Origin: Argentina anserina
Lineage: Eukaryota > Streptophyta > Magnoliopsida > Rosales > Rosaceae
Length of the DNA: 64,000 bases
Direction: 5' to 3'
Assembly (NCBI RefSeq): GCF_933775445.1
Contig: NC_065873.1
Span: forward strand, 13,764,001 to 13,828,000
Each line of letters opens with the position of its first letter. Position 1 is the stretch's first letter. Below are positions 1-12,057 of the stretch, in pieces. The position numbers and the translations under genes were made by a program. The notes below the pieces were generated by a model. The model saw nothing but the letters and a program-made list of their open reading frames with translations. It did not search any database and was not told the origin of the DNA.

Positions 1-6
1 CTCATC

Positions 7-3000
7 ATGTCAACTAATGCAATCACTATTATTCTCTTGTTTCTCAACATCTCTTTATTTCCTGCCATCTCTGCTTTGAACCAAGAGGGTCTCTCCCTGC
101 TTTCTTGGCTTTCAACCTTCAACTCTTCTTCCTCAGCTTCCCTCTTTTCTTCCTGGAATCCGACTGCCTATGATCCATGCAAATGGGATTATCTCAGATG
201 TTCCGAGACAGGTTTTGTTTCAGAAATCACAATAACCTCAATCAATATACCAACCAGGTTCCCCATCCAGCTACTCACCTTTAATCATCTCACCACCCTT
301 ATACTCTCAAATGCCAACCTCAGTGGAGAAATTCCACAGGCAATTGGAAACTTGTCATCACTAATTACCCTGGATCTCAGCTTTAATGCTCTAAGAGGTT
401 ACATCCCACAGGAGATAGGGAGGTTATCACAGCTGCAGTTGTTATCACTTAATTCAAATTCCTTGGATGGTGCAATTCCAAAAGAAATCGGAAACTGTTC
501 AGAGCTTCAACAACTTGAACTGTATGATAACCAGTTATCTGGAAAGATTCCTGCTGAAATAGGCCAGTTGTGGACTCTGAAAGTCTTCCGTGCAGGCGGG
601 AATCCTGGCATTCAAGGTGAAATTCCAATGCAGATATCAAACTGCAAGGGACTAACTTTCTTAGGCCTCGCAGCTACAGGAATCAGGGGGGGAATTCCAA
701 GCAGCATAGGAGAACTTAAGAATCTCCAAACTCTTTCGATTTATACTGCAAATCTCTCAGGTTACATCCCGCAAGAAATTGGTAACTGTTCAGCCTTACA
801 GAATTTGTTTCTGTATGATAACCAGCTTGCTGGTCAAATTCCTGGTGAACTTGGTCTACTCAAAAAATTGAGAAGAGTGCTACTGTGGAAGAACTATCTC
901 AATGGAAGCATCCCAGAGGCACTAGGGAACTGTTCGGAATTGAGAGTTGTCGATTTCTCGTTGAATCTTCTGAGTGGTGAGGTTCCATTGTCTTTTGCAA
1001 ATTTGGTATCATTGGAGGAGCTTCTTCTGTCTGAAAATCAGATATCTGGCAGCATACCGCATCTACTTGGAAATTTTTCCAGTTTAAAGCAACTGGAATT
1101 GGACAATAACAGATTTTCAGGTACAATTCCACCTGTCATTGGGCAACTAAAAGAACTTACCCTTTTCTATGCCTGGCAGAATCAGCTCCAAGGAAGCATA
1201 CCAACTGAGCTGGGCAACTGTTGGAAACTTCATGCATTGGATCTTTCAGGCAATCTCCTTAGTGGTTCTGTTCCAACTTCTCTATTTGAGCTCAAGAACT
1301 TAACTCAACTGTTGTTGATATCAAATGAATTATCAGGACAAGTTCCAAGCAATATTGGTAACTGTACCAATTTGATCCGCTTACGCCTCGGATCAAACAA
1401 CTTCACAGGTCAGATACCATCCGGAATTCGGCTCCTGAAGAGACTTAGCTTCCTAGAGTTGGCAGGAAATCATTTTACCGGGGAAATTCCTCTTGAAATA
1501 GGAGATTGCACCCAGTTAGAAATGGTTGATTTGCATGGAAATGAGCTCCAGGGCAGGATTCCTTCATCTTTCCAATATCTTGCTGGTCTTAATGTTTTAG
1601 ACCTCTCCATGAACCAGATATTTGGCAACATTCCCGAGCATTTGGGGAAGCTGAAATCCTTAAACAAGCTGGTCATCAATGGAAACAACATTACTGGTTC
1701 CATTCCCAAGTCATTGAGCCTCTGTAAGGATTTGCAGTTGTTGGATATAAGCAGCAACAGTATCACAGGCACTATCCCAGATGAGATTGGACGATTGCAA
1801 GGGCTCGATATTCTCTTAAATCTGAGCTGGAATTTTCTGACAGGCCCCATTCCAGAAAGCTTCTCAAATCTCTCAAAACTCGCCAACATGGATATCTCTC
1901 ACAATTTGCTGACAGGAAGCCTGAAAGTACTGGAGGATCTGGACAACCTCGTCTTCCTGAATGTCTCATACAACGACTTTTCAGGTCTACTTCCCAGTAC
2001 TAATTTTTTCAAAGATCTTCCACCAACTGCATTTGCTGGTAATTACAAGTTATGCATCAACGGTAACAGATGCCAACTAAATAGAAACTTGCATGAGAAG
2101 AAATCTATCAGATATCTAGTTATTTGTATACTTCTGAGCGTAACTGCAACTATATTTCTTATGCTTGCTGGAGTAGCTTTGTTTCTCAGAGTCTGGGGAA
2201 TCACATTCGGGATGATAACCAGTAAAGAAGAAAATGATCTGGTGTGGGATTTCACCCCATTTCAGAAGCTTGAATTTTCAGTTAATGACATTGTGACTAA
2301 GCTGTCAGACTCAAACGTTGTTGGAAAGGGAGGCTCAGGGGTAGTTTATCGCGTAGAGACTCCGACAAGACAGGTCATTGCAGTGAAGAAGTTATGGCCG
2401 ATAAACAATGGGGAGCTTCCAGAAAGAGATTATTTCTCTACAGAAGTTCATACTCTTGGATCGATAAGGCATAAGAATATTGTGAGGCTTCTGGGGTGTT
2501 GTAAAAATGGGAAAACCAGATTGCTGTTGTTTGATTACATCAGTAATGGGAGCTTAGCTGGATTGCTCCATGAGAAGAGGCTGTTCTTGGATTGGGACAC
2601 AAGGTACAAGATTGTACTCGGAGCAGCTCAAGGTTTAGCTTATCTTCACCATGACTGCATTCCTCCAATTGTTCATCGAGATATTAAGCCGAACAACATC
2701 TTGGTAGGGCCACAGTATGAATCTCTTCTTGCAGATTTTGGCATTGCAAAGCTTTTGAGTTCTCCAGAATGCTGCAGAGCTTCCAACACAGTTGCAGGTT
2801 CTTATGGGTACATTGCTCCAGGTACTCTACGTACTGTTTTATTTGGGTCACTCAGTTATACTAATATGATTCCATAAATTTTTATTCATCTCAACCTACA
2901 TTTCAAGTCAAATCCTCAATGTGATCGCCAATATGTTTCTACTCTGAATATTTTGCAGAATATGGATACAGTTTGAGGATCACAGAAAAGAGTGACGTGT

Positions 3001-3416
3001 ATAGCTACGGGGTGGTGCTTCTAGAGGTCCTAACAGGGAAGGAACCAACAGATAACAAGATTCCTGAAGGTGACCATATTGTCACTTGGGTTAATAAGGA
3101 ACTTAGAGAGAGTAAAAAGGAATTCACATCAATTGTTGATCATCAACTAATGCTGAGATCAGGGACACAAATTCAAGAAATTCTGCAAGTTCTTGGGGTA
3201 GCTCTTCTCTGTATTAATCCCTCTCCGGAGGAAAGGCCGACAATGAAAGATGTAACGGCAATGCTCAAGGAGATCAAGCATGAAAATGAAGATTGTGAAA
3301 AACCAAAACTTCTAAGTCAAGGAGCTGTGACAAACAGGAAAACTGCAGTTCACAGTTCTAGTTTCTCCAGGTCATCTGAACCTCTAATTGGTTCCCCTTC
3401 TTGTTTTCCCAGATAA
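7..3416 (+). CDS. LRR receptor-like kinase, subfamily XI (RGI/RCH-like)
   Basis: Two exons, 7-2821 and 2959-3416, join across a 137-bp GT..AG intron and give 1090 residues. The order is a hydrophobic signal peptide (about 1-23), an LRR N-terminal cap with the paired cysteines of DPCKWDYLRC, some two dozen 24-residue LRRs of the LSGxIPxxIGNC type, a transmembrane helix near 700-725 and a kinase domain. The kinase shows the glycine loop GKGGSGVVY, lysine in IAVKK, HRDIKPNN (an RD kinase), DFG, and GYIAPEYGYS, whose glutamate codon is split by the intron. All key catalytic residues are present. In the family, such plasma-membrane kinases perceive small peptide hormones; the RGI/RCH clade reads root growth factor peptides. 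The clade is recognised by resemblance and the ligand is inference. The promoter lies outside the window. The exon 1 frame runs on to a false stop at 2877, so an intron-retained transcript would lack the kinase C-lobe. Confidence 0.93.
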
Positions 3417-5340
3417 AAGAAAATTTTGTATAGATTGATGTCCTTTAAAGAAAGATGCTGTGCAGTAGCAATAAGGCATGATATCCTCTTTCAATATGAT
3501 TCAGCAGGGTAAGTTCAATCATTTTGAAGAACTAGGATCAAATGGATACTGTTCAGAGCCTATCATCTTATTTTCCAACTATTTTCAACTATCATCTTGA
3601 GAAAAAAAAAAACCAATGCCTCTAGTATTATTGTTCAAACTCGCAACATACACCACCCTCCACAAGCTAGATTACTAAAAATGAATTTTCAAGCATTGTC
3701 AGACAACTAAATAAACTGCTTCCCTTGACAATGCAAATTCATAATACGCAATACATTACCAAAGCATGAACCAACAAGCTTTGCAATTATCAATTTGGGG
3801 ACCAACAGCAGTACAACAGCTTTCAAGCCTAATTGAGTTGTCTGTGGGGCAGTGGTAGTGACATTCCTGTTTGGCAGGGTCACTTTACCAACAATCATTT
3901 TCACTAAGAAATGGAAATTCCATGCTGCATGTTCTTGAAAGGAAATACTGTCCTTTGGACATGTGATACTGAACCATCTCAGGCCCACTGATTTGTATAT
4001 TATAGCTTAAACTTTAATTCACTAAGAGTGCAAGCAAACCATTACTAATCATTCTCCTAAATATCCATATAGCAGCAATAGGATTTCAAGAACTAAAGCA
4101 TAACCAAGTTCCTATTTTAATGAGAATTGTGTTTAGCTCAAGTTCAAAAACCCCTATGACTTGTTATCATATGCTCAAACCGGTAACATCCAGTAAGTTT
4201 TTCACTACAATTCTCCTCAGATATAAATGGTTTTCAAAATAACAGAAGACAATGGCAAAAAATAAAATATAACACTTGACGGCCACAGAATTGATACTAT
4301 CTGATCCTACCATAAGCATTAATCCAATTATAGTGAGTTTGAGTTGTGATTTGAAATAGGATGAAGTTTTAATCCCAGGTAACGAAAGTATCCTGATCAG
4401 AAACCTAGGAACCAATTGTAATGCTCATAGATATTTTAAAAAAAAAAAAAGGAGTTTCTATCCCTATTGACCACCACAAGTTAAAGGAACATGAGAAACA
4501 GTCTATTTGCATTCTGCTTTGGATAAATAATAATAATAAAAAATTGCAAGCTAGCTATAAACATCAAATCAAAATATTGACAAATGAAAAAAGCGTGTCA
4601 TCTATCTACATCAGATATACAGCCATACAATTGAAAAGAGGAAAATAAGTCCTACAACCTCATAATAGCAAGGAGCACATACCACAATGAGTTCTCCTTT
4701 AGGCCCATGTCCATGAGCTTGATGTGTTGGTGCAATATACATGAATTTATGTATGTAACCATGAGGTTTTGTTTGGGTATTTTAAGATCGTAGCATGTTG
4801 AACATAGAGAAGAGGAACTTCCCGCTTGTTGTTGTACGTCCTGTTAACAGACTATAATTAATTAACAGTCCCACTGAACAAGGGACTTAAGAAGGAATAT
4901 ACCTGCTCACCTGCACATATTAAGAATCATAAAATATAATATCAATCTGAGCACAACAGTTACAGTTTCTAGTTTCTACCTACAGTTGGTGTTCAATTTA
5001 AGAATAAATAAAATCAGTAGAATATTTGGGACAGTAGCAATCGCCATATACTATAGTTTCTTACATCACCAGACTCCCAATACACTGATAAAGATTACTA
5101 TATTAATTACTATTAAATTTACAAAATCAGAAGTTTTTTTGTTTACTACAGCTTCTCACCAAAATGAGAACAATAGAAAATATTACATTTTTTCTGGCTT
5201 CTAGTGGATTTAAGGATCCAAAGAAACGAAACAGGATGGGGAGGAACTGAAGGAAAAAAAAACAAATTTTTAAGTTACAATCTGAATCATTAAGGCTGTT
5301 GGCCATGACAAAGACACGAAAGAAAGATAGTACTCACAGG
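3417..5340. other. Intergenic, convergent 3' ends
   Basis: AT-rich sequence between the 3' ends of the receptor kinase (+) and the thioredoxin-fold gene (-). It should hold both 3' UTRs and terminators. I see no conserved coding segment, repeat array or transposon end. Open frames here are short and lack recognisable motifs. Confidence 0.6.
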
Positions 5341-8300
5341 TTAACTATAATCTTGTTGTCTCTCAGGGTGCCACTTTATGCTGCATCCAATGCTGCCATA
5401 ACGAAAGGGGAAGGAGGGATAAGTAATTAATTTCAGACCGTAAATCAAGCTGGACATATTTTAAAGAACCAATGAATGTGGTAACCTGAGGGATGTACCT
5501 GGGTTTCTGAGCTGATGGTACGGGTTGGCAACTGAGAGCACAATCTATTGCAAGGCTCAAGTGCCTAGAAGGAGTAATTTAGAAGCAGTTCATATACTAT
5601 TGAATATCAGTTATACAGCAAGTTTGTATGCAAATTAAGCTAAAACAAAAAAATCCAACTTTCCAGTTACAGGCACATTATTACTAGGTCTTGAATCATC
5701 AAACTGGCCATGGTAGACCAATTCGAAAGGCCTGCGTCCATCCTGTTACACAGAATCCAGGTCATGCTAGAATGGAACTAAACACAATAGAACACATATC
5801 GATATTATAGTGATGATTTAAGAATTGACCCTGCAGGAAAGCTAAAATCAGGCATTTTACTAGTAGAGTTTCACCGAATCAAATGGTGCAGGTTATGGTC
5901 ACCTTTTTAAATAAGAAAAACTCTGGTGTACAAACTGCTCCAAATTCACAGGCAACATTTTGTGACTGCATTTAAATATATTCCATACGCATTAGTGTCT
6001 CAAAAACTCTCAAGTAGTCTGAAATGACCAGAAATGAAACAGCAAATGTGTTTAACTTATAAATTTGTAATCACATACACTAAATTCAAGGTGCAATGAC
6101 CTACTTTTCTAGATAATGGTTTTAGGGCTAGCCTACAGTCCCACACCCTCCAATAAATCAAAAAACTAGTTACACATGAAAAGAACAAAGAGTGTCAAAG
6201 TGGTGGGACAGAGGGAATAATCAAGATTGCCTCTTTTTATTTCCTCTATTTCTAACTGAGTAGTTTCTCTAACGTTGCAACAAAATCAAATTTTGGAGTT
6301 GAGGATTACTTCCTACTGAACGGTGTTTTATATTGTACTTTTGCATTAGATAGAGCTCCCTGTGCATCACACAACCAAATTATCCACCTAGTCGCAACTT
6401 ATAGCCATTACTATTTCAAATCTTTCTTTTCACAAGACTGATAAAAGAAATCAATGGTGATGATGCATGTGTGTGTGCATGCTTGAATGAAGACTTCTGT
6501 GTTATACCCAAACTAGCAAATTTACTAGAACATCCGTAAAATACACTTTAAAAAACATATAGTTTAAAATAAAATAAAATAATAAAATAAAAACACAATA
6601 AAGATCTATAAAGCATGTATCAGGTGAAATAGCATACCTGATCATATAAATATGGGAAGGGATACTTGAAAAGCTTAGCGTCTTCTGACATAAATTCTGG
6701 TCCATCCTGTCAAGAAGAGGTCCACTATAGCCAGATCATATAAACGCTTTGTAAGCTCTAATCCTAAATTATGGAATCCGTATACATCTTGTACCTGTGG
6801 GTGCATTGTTACAGAATTTGAAGATATCGCAACAACTGCGAGTCCTTTCTGTACACAAAAAGAATAACCATATTGGGTATGATGATGCATCAACAATTCA
6901 GAATTAATGTTACTGGCATATATATCAGGATCATTTTAGTATTAGTTACAAGTGAAATATAGCCACCACCTTTCTCCTCTCCTGCAGTTCTTTTTCGCTT
7001 CAAACTGTAAGTCTGTAACTTCCATCCGCAGGCACATATTGTGTGTGGATGCTTCTAGTCATATTGGTAATAAATAACGAAACATTGTTGCATTTGTGTT
7101 TATTTGGTTCAAGAAACTACTTTCTCTATTCATACTCAGAGGGGCTTGAGGGTAACCATAAAAAGAGCAGGCTCTCAGAAAGAAGAGCATTCAAGTATAA
7201 GAAATCAGTTGTGACATACTCAGCGAAGTTTGGTAAAAGTAGATAACTGGAAAAAATAAAAAGCTCTCAAATAGCAACGCACTCAACTCTTTACCTTCAT
7301 ATAAAAGTTTGAAAGTTTCACGATAGCTTTCTTCAGGTGTAAAACAAATGGGCAGTGGTTGCAGATAAACATAACCTGCAATGTTAAAATCCAAGTAACT
7401 CTTGGTTGTGAGAAGCAAGACATGATACTTTTTTTTTTGAGCAAAAAGACATACATTCAAATTTTGACTAAATTATGAAAACCAGATAAAACTTCAGCCA
7501 AATTCATATTTTTCACTGGCCTGATTTGTTGCAAATCAGATATTGCAGCATACTGCTCTGAGCCACTGACTAATTTTTCTCATAACATTCAGAAGTCACA
7601 TACGACATAGTTCATTTTCATAAATGCACAGAAAATATCATGAATCCGGTGACTATTGGTATGTTTAGTCGGGCTGCTGCTAGATCACCTATTCGGCTAT
7701 TCTTAGTTAAGGACATACAGGCCAAAACATGTCTATTGGGTGTGCCATCCATCAATGTACTAATAATAAGGGAGAAAACATCGCATGTCACAACAAAGGC
7801 TTGATTTGGGGATCAAAAAATCAAAACACTGCCATCCTTTTAAAAACAATTAAAAAAAAACCCTTCCCCGGGACAGATGCACAAGCAACAACAGCACCGG
7901 CTCTATAAAGTCAGAATCAAGTCTTATTGTTGGCTTTCCAAATAGTTGGCTAAGCCTATAATGGAAGCATATGTATAGAAACTGGCAAACAGGAGATCTT
8001 TGTAGGTGTCTTTACTTTCAAGCTTCACTTAGCCCAAGCAATGGTAAAGTTGTCCCATGTCTTTTTTGGTTGGAGCAACCCAATTGGCGATTAAGTCTTC
8101 CTGAATTGGGGCGAGCAAAGACAAGTCTCTCTTCATTCTTTGACTGCTCTGCTCCCCTCAAATGCATGAAGTCATCTTGGTATGGGATCAGCTCTTCTGT
8201 TATCATAAACTAGATCCGAAGATGTATATCCAAAAATCAAACTCACTTCCTCAAACTCCAGAGTAAGAGGTTCCAGTCAAATTATCACATGAATGATAGC

Positions 8301-9161
8301 CTTAAAATGACTCATACCATAAAACTCAGCTTAAGCTATATGAAGCTCAAACTCGCATGAGTTCTCTACAGTATTTGATATCCGACTAGCTAGCATGATG
8401 CCATATTAGAGTTGAACTTAGTTGCATTCAAATATCACTCTCAGTTCATTTATCAATTAGCATGAACTTCTTTAATCAGTCTTATCCTTTCTGGTTCATA
8501 GATATGCTCAACACAACCAGTAACTAACACCTCTAACCACCCCATTTCCAAAACAAAAATTACAAAAAATCCCAGTAATTACAGCAAACCTATACATATC
8601 AGCTCATATATCTCGTAACAAAGCCCTACAGTCACATTGTGTTCCACATCATGGTTAAACTTATCATCTTAGATTCTCCATTTCACAAGACAAGCATGAA
8701 TAAATTCAAATGCTTGTGATATAACAATTCGGCGGCCTTTATACACAGACAATGCCATTGTCCAAAACCTAACCAACAGAGAAATACACACATTGAACTC
8801 ACCAGTAGCGCAGGATGGGATTCAAAGTCCTCCAATTTCCAAACTCTCCCAGTAAGTGGCTCTGGAATCTAAAAACCAACGAAAACCCAAGTTAGGCAAA
8901 CAAAAAAATCATTCAGAATGGGAAGAGAGGAATACAGAGTGCCATAAATAGATACGAACTGGGAGGTCTGAAGCCGAGAGAGACTCCTCTGGACTCGGTT
9001 CTAGCGGCTCGAATGAGGAGCTTTGTGGGGCGTAGAGTGGTGGGCAGAAGCAGAGGATTGGAACCCAGTTTGGAGGATTGTTGCGAAGAATGAGAGAAAG
9101 AGTTGCGCCGGGAAGGAAGGAGACATGCATAGGCTGAATGTGAGGAGAGAGTGACAGCCAT
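5341..9161 (-). CDS. Thioredoxin-fold (peroxiredoxin-like) protein, probably plastid
   Basis: Minus-strand gene with nine exons: about 8943-9161, then 8803-8868, 7295-7375, 6795-6848, 6638-6706, 5903-5965, 5660-5742, 5499-5564 and 5341-5392. Exons 2-9 join in frame. They read IPEPLTGRVWKLEDFE, VMFICNHCPFV (a CxxC redox motif), KGLAVVAISSNSVTMHPQ, DGPEFMSEDAKLFKYPFPYL, FGAVCTPEFFLFKK, DGRRPFELVYHGQFDDSRP, LSLAIDCALS and GCSIKWHP. This is the plant AhpC/TSA-like thioredoxin family (PRX_like1 type, as in Arabidopsis At1g21350). The first 50 residues are rich in Ser, Arg and Leu, as in a chloroplast transit peptide. A disulfide oxidoreductase role is family knowledge; the substrate is unknown. 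Oddities: exon 1 (MAVTLSSHS...) does not reach exon 2 in frame at the best donor (AGTTC/gtatct). The C-terminus carries about seven residues beyond the WHP at which I recall relatives ending. The donor after exon 7 is gttgga. Confidence 0.85.
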
Positions 9162-9199
9162 GGTTGATGAGTTGGAAGTGACAGTTTGGTTGCTTCAAG

Positions 9200-10346
9200 A
9201 GGTCGAGTTTATAAACTGTTGGGAGTTACAGGGACACACAAGTGACACAAGTCACACAACTATCTCTAGGGAACGTTTGGTACACGGGTTATGACTGCAT
9301 AAAACCTGCTTGAGCAGTCCAAAGTAATATAACCCATGTCTGGCACCACTAGGGAGTAGGGACTACCGTAGCTCGGTGTGAGAAATCCTAAAAACCCCAA
9401 AACACATTCTTCCATAAAGACACCATATTTCATGGGACTATCGTAGCCTTGTTCTCACACTACCTCGATTCGTTGACTTCAACCAGTCTTCATCGTTGAC
9501 TCGTCGCCTCCAACCTTCTTCTCCGCCCTCAATCCCATCGGCTTCTTCAACCAGTCATCATCACCGCCACCAACTCGTCCATGTCGCCACCGCCCACCGT
9601 TCCTCAAGCTTCTCGTTGTCGCTGTACAACAATACCCCATCCATCCAATTCATCCAATCAATCCAACTTTCAGAATCTGGGTTTGAAATTTGGTTCAAAA
9701 TTTGGGTTTTGACATTTAGTTCAAAATTAGGGTTTAAAGAAGTGATTGAGCAGTGTTTTTGGGTTCAATTTTGGCTAGTATTTGGTTCAAAGGGTGTTTG
9801 CTGCAATTGATTTTTTTTTTTTGATTCAATTATGGGTTTTCATCTTCATTAATCTTTTATATCAATCATATGAAGGAATGGAGATGAACATGGTGTTGGC
9901 ATGAGTTTCCTGACAATCTTCTGCTCAATTTGGTTCGATCTATTTGAAAAACATGAAGTTGGGTTTGATGAGAGGAAGGTAAAGCTCCACAATTGATGCT
10001 CTTGGTGGTCAAATTTAAATGTTGAGAATGGGTAATTATGTTTGATTGGGTTTAGTTCATAGTGCATGCTTTATTGGTTCCAGACGTTTGATGTGCTATT
10101 GTTTTCTGGAAAATTCACACGGAGACTATCATTTTAGTCCAAGCTCAAATAAACACCCAATTTCGCCAAACATGGGTTTGGCATAATATACAATAAGATG
10201 TGGTTGAAGAGAGTACACTATGATAATAAATAAGGAGGGCAGTGATGGTATTGTGAAACAAACGTGCCCCTAAAGTCTTAAACCATGGACTTGGTTAGAT
10301 GACAAGACAATAAATACGAAATATTGTTTAACCGAAAAGTAAATAC
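9200..10346. other. Gene-free region, degenerate repeats
   Basis: The first part (about 9270-9360) holds two facing GTTTGGTACACGGGTTA / TAACCCATGTCTGGCACC segments, like small transposon ends. At 9496 an open frame of 104 codons begins, of low complexity (Ser, Pro, His) and no recognised family. I do not call it a gene. From 10100 to 10310 the sequence is transposon-like without clear ends. Confidence 0.35.
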
Positions 10347-10351
10347 ATATG

Positions 10352-10536
10352 TGTTCCGGGAGAATTATTATTCTACTCTTATATGTGTCTTATGCATGTC
10401 AGGTTTCTTGTTAGAGATAGATTAATATTTCTGTAATAGATTAGGACTCCGAATGCTACAAGATTGTGGTTTTGTAATGCATATATATAGGCATCCGTAT
10501 CATTCAATAAAGACACAATTATTTCATCTTGCATCA
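10352..10536 (+). repeat. 5' LTR of Copia copy 1
   Basis: 185 bp, TGTTCC...GCATCA. It matches the 3' LTR except for point changes and about 19 extra bases (taatatttctgtaatagat region). It contains a TATA-like tatatata and an AATAAA near the end, the usual promoter and poly(A) parts. The divergence between the LTRs says the insertion is old. Confidence 0.92.
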
Positions 10537-11096
10537 CGTTATCACACACTTTCCTCTAAAACCATGAACTTTTAGAGCTCTAGAAATCCTATTTTTCCCC
10601 CGCCGACCGGCCTTGTCTCTGGCCTCCGACAACCTCCCGTCGGCGCTCCTCGTCGATGACAGCCCCTGCCGCTCCCTACAGCCCCTGCAGACCCCCTGCC
10701 AATCCCCGCAGCCCCTGCACACAACCCCGCATCAAAGCATTCAAGATTGCTCCTCCAGCATATTCACGCAAGCAACGCGAACTTAACAAGCAAAGTCTTC
10801 ACTCTAGAGAAGCTACTCCCGTCTTCTCCACACCTTCAAATGTAATTTTTCATTAACGTTCCCACTTTTTAACGTATAGATATATTATATCGGATGCTAT
10901 TAGCCTTCTTCATGTCTCATTTCCGGCCTTTCTTATAACGCTGATGAGACCAAAGAGGGATATGATTCCCCTCTAGGTCGATGTTTTTCGTGTGACGGTC
11001 ATGGGGGAGTCATGATTGTTTTGAAAGGGAAGTTAATCGATTTCGTGTGGTCGCATGAGTGCACCGCTGTTTTGGGTGCGATCGTGAGTATCCGAC

Positions 11097-12057
11097 ATGG
11101 AGCTCGCTTTCGAGAGCCGAGGGATCCAAGGCATGTTTGCCGATCCTTCAACTAATTTCCTACCTATGACCAAGACCCATGCAACTCTCAAGAGACAACA
11201 CTTGAACGTGAAAGATCCTAAAGAATTATGGGACAAACTACGCTTGCGGTACAACAACGTTCATGATAAGCTTCTCCCTGAATTGACCGTTAGATGTGAT
11301 AACATCCGTCTATTGGACTATAAGAGAGTTGATGACTTCAGTCAGGATATGTTATGCCTGCAATCCGATCTTGGCACCATTGGTGTCATCAAGACCGACC
11401 AAGATCTTCTTAATAAGACATTGGACACGTTTCCAATCAACTATGAGGTTCAAGCTCGCGTACCGCACTCATGTAGAGAAATGGAAGATCCAGACTTTCG
11501 CCGACTTAATGGCACTCTTGGAAAAGAAGGAGAGGCATTCTAAAATCCTTCTCAACAATAACAATAGACCCGTTGACACCAAAAAGATTTATACGCCACA
11601 GTCTAATTATGGGAAAGCTCATAAGTAAAAGAATCAATCAAGGAACACTCGATACTAGCATCAAAGCAACAACTCTCATGGTGGGAGACACCTGAGGCGT
11701 TCTCGGCCCAAGTCCAATACTTAGACCCGAGATGGTGGTGGCGCCGCACCCTCCGGGGGAGGCCGTCCCCGTTCCAAACCTCAAGGAGGCAGTGTGCCTC
11801 CTCATGCCTCCAATTCCGGTAATGGCAAGTCTCCATACTTCAATTCTGGCTCCTTCAAGCACTTTAATCGCGATTGCCACGCTAGTAAAGAGATGATCAA
11901 GGCATACTCCGCCTACAAGAAGTTTTTACAAACCGAATCGAATCATGTGGATGAGGACCCTGAGATCGAGACTCACCACATCTCCATGAAGCCCGAGCAC
12001 CTTGCTTCTAAGGCTAAGCCTTCGGCCCCTACAATGGATACTCCCGACTTTGATTAG
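11097..12057 (+). pseudogene. Copia gag remnant (copy 1)
   Basis: Broken gag polyprotein. From 11097 the frame reads LNVKDPKELWDKLRLRYNNV and DLLNKTLDTFP, the helical core of plant Copia Gag (UBN2 type). A frame change near 11450 carries the match into a second frame (TFADLMALLEKKERHSK) up to 11628. The last part, from 11794, reads GSFKHFNRDCHASKEMIKAYSAYKK, a zinc-knuckle region whose first cysteines are lost. The frame ends at a TAG at 12055. The N-terminus upstream of 11097 is degraded. Confidence 0.8.

Noticed and set aside
9496..9810. Possible small gene MTRRLQPSSPPS...
   Set aside because: Low complexity, no homologue recognised, no splice or promoter context, lies in transposon-like DNA.
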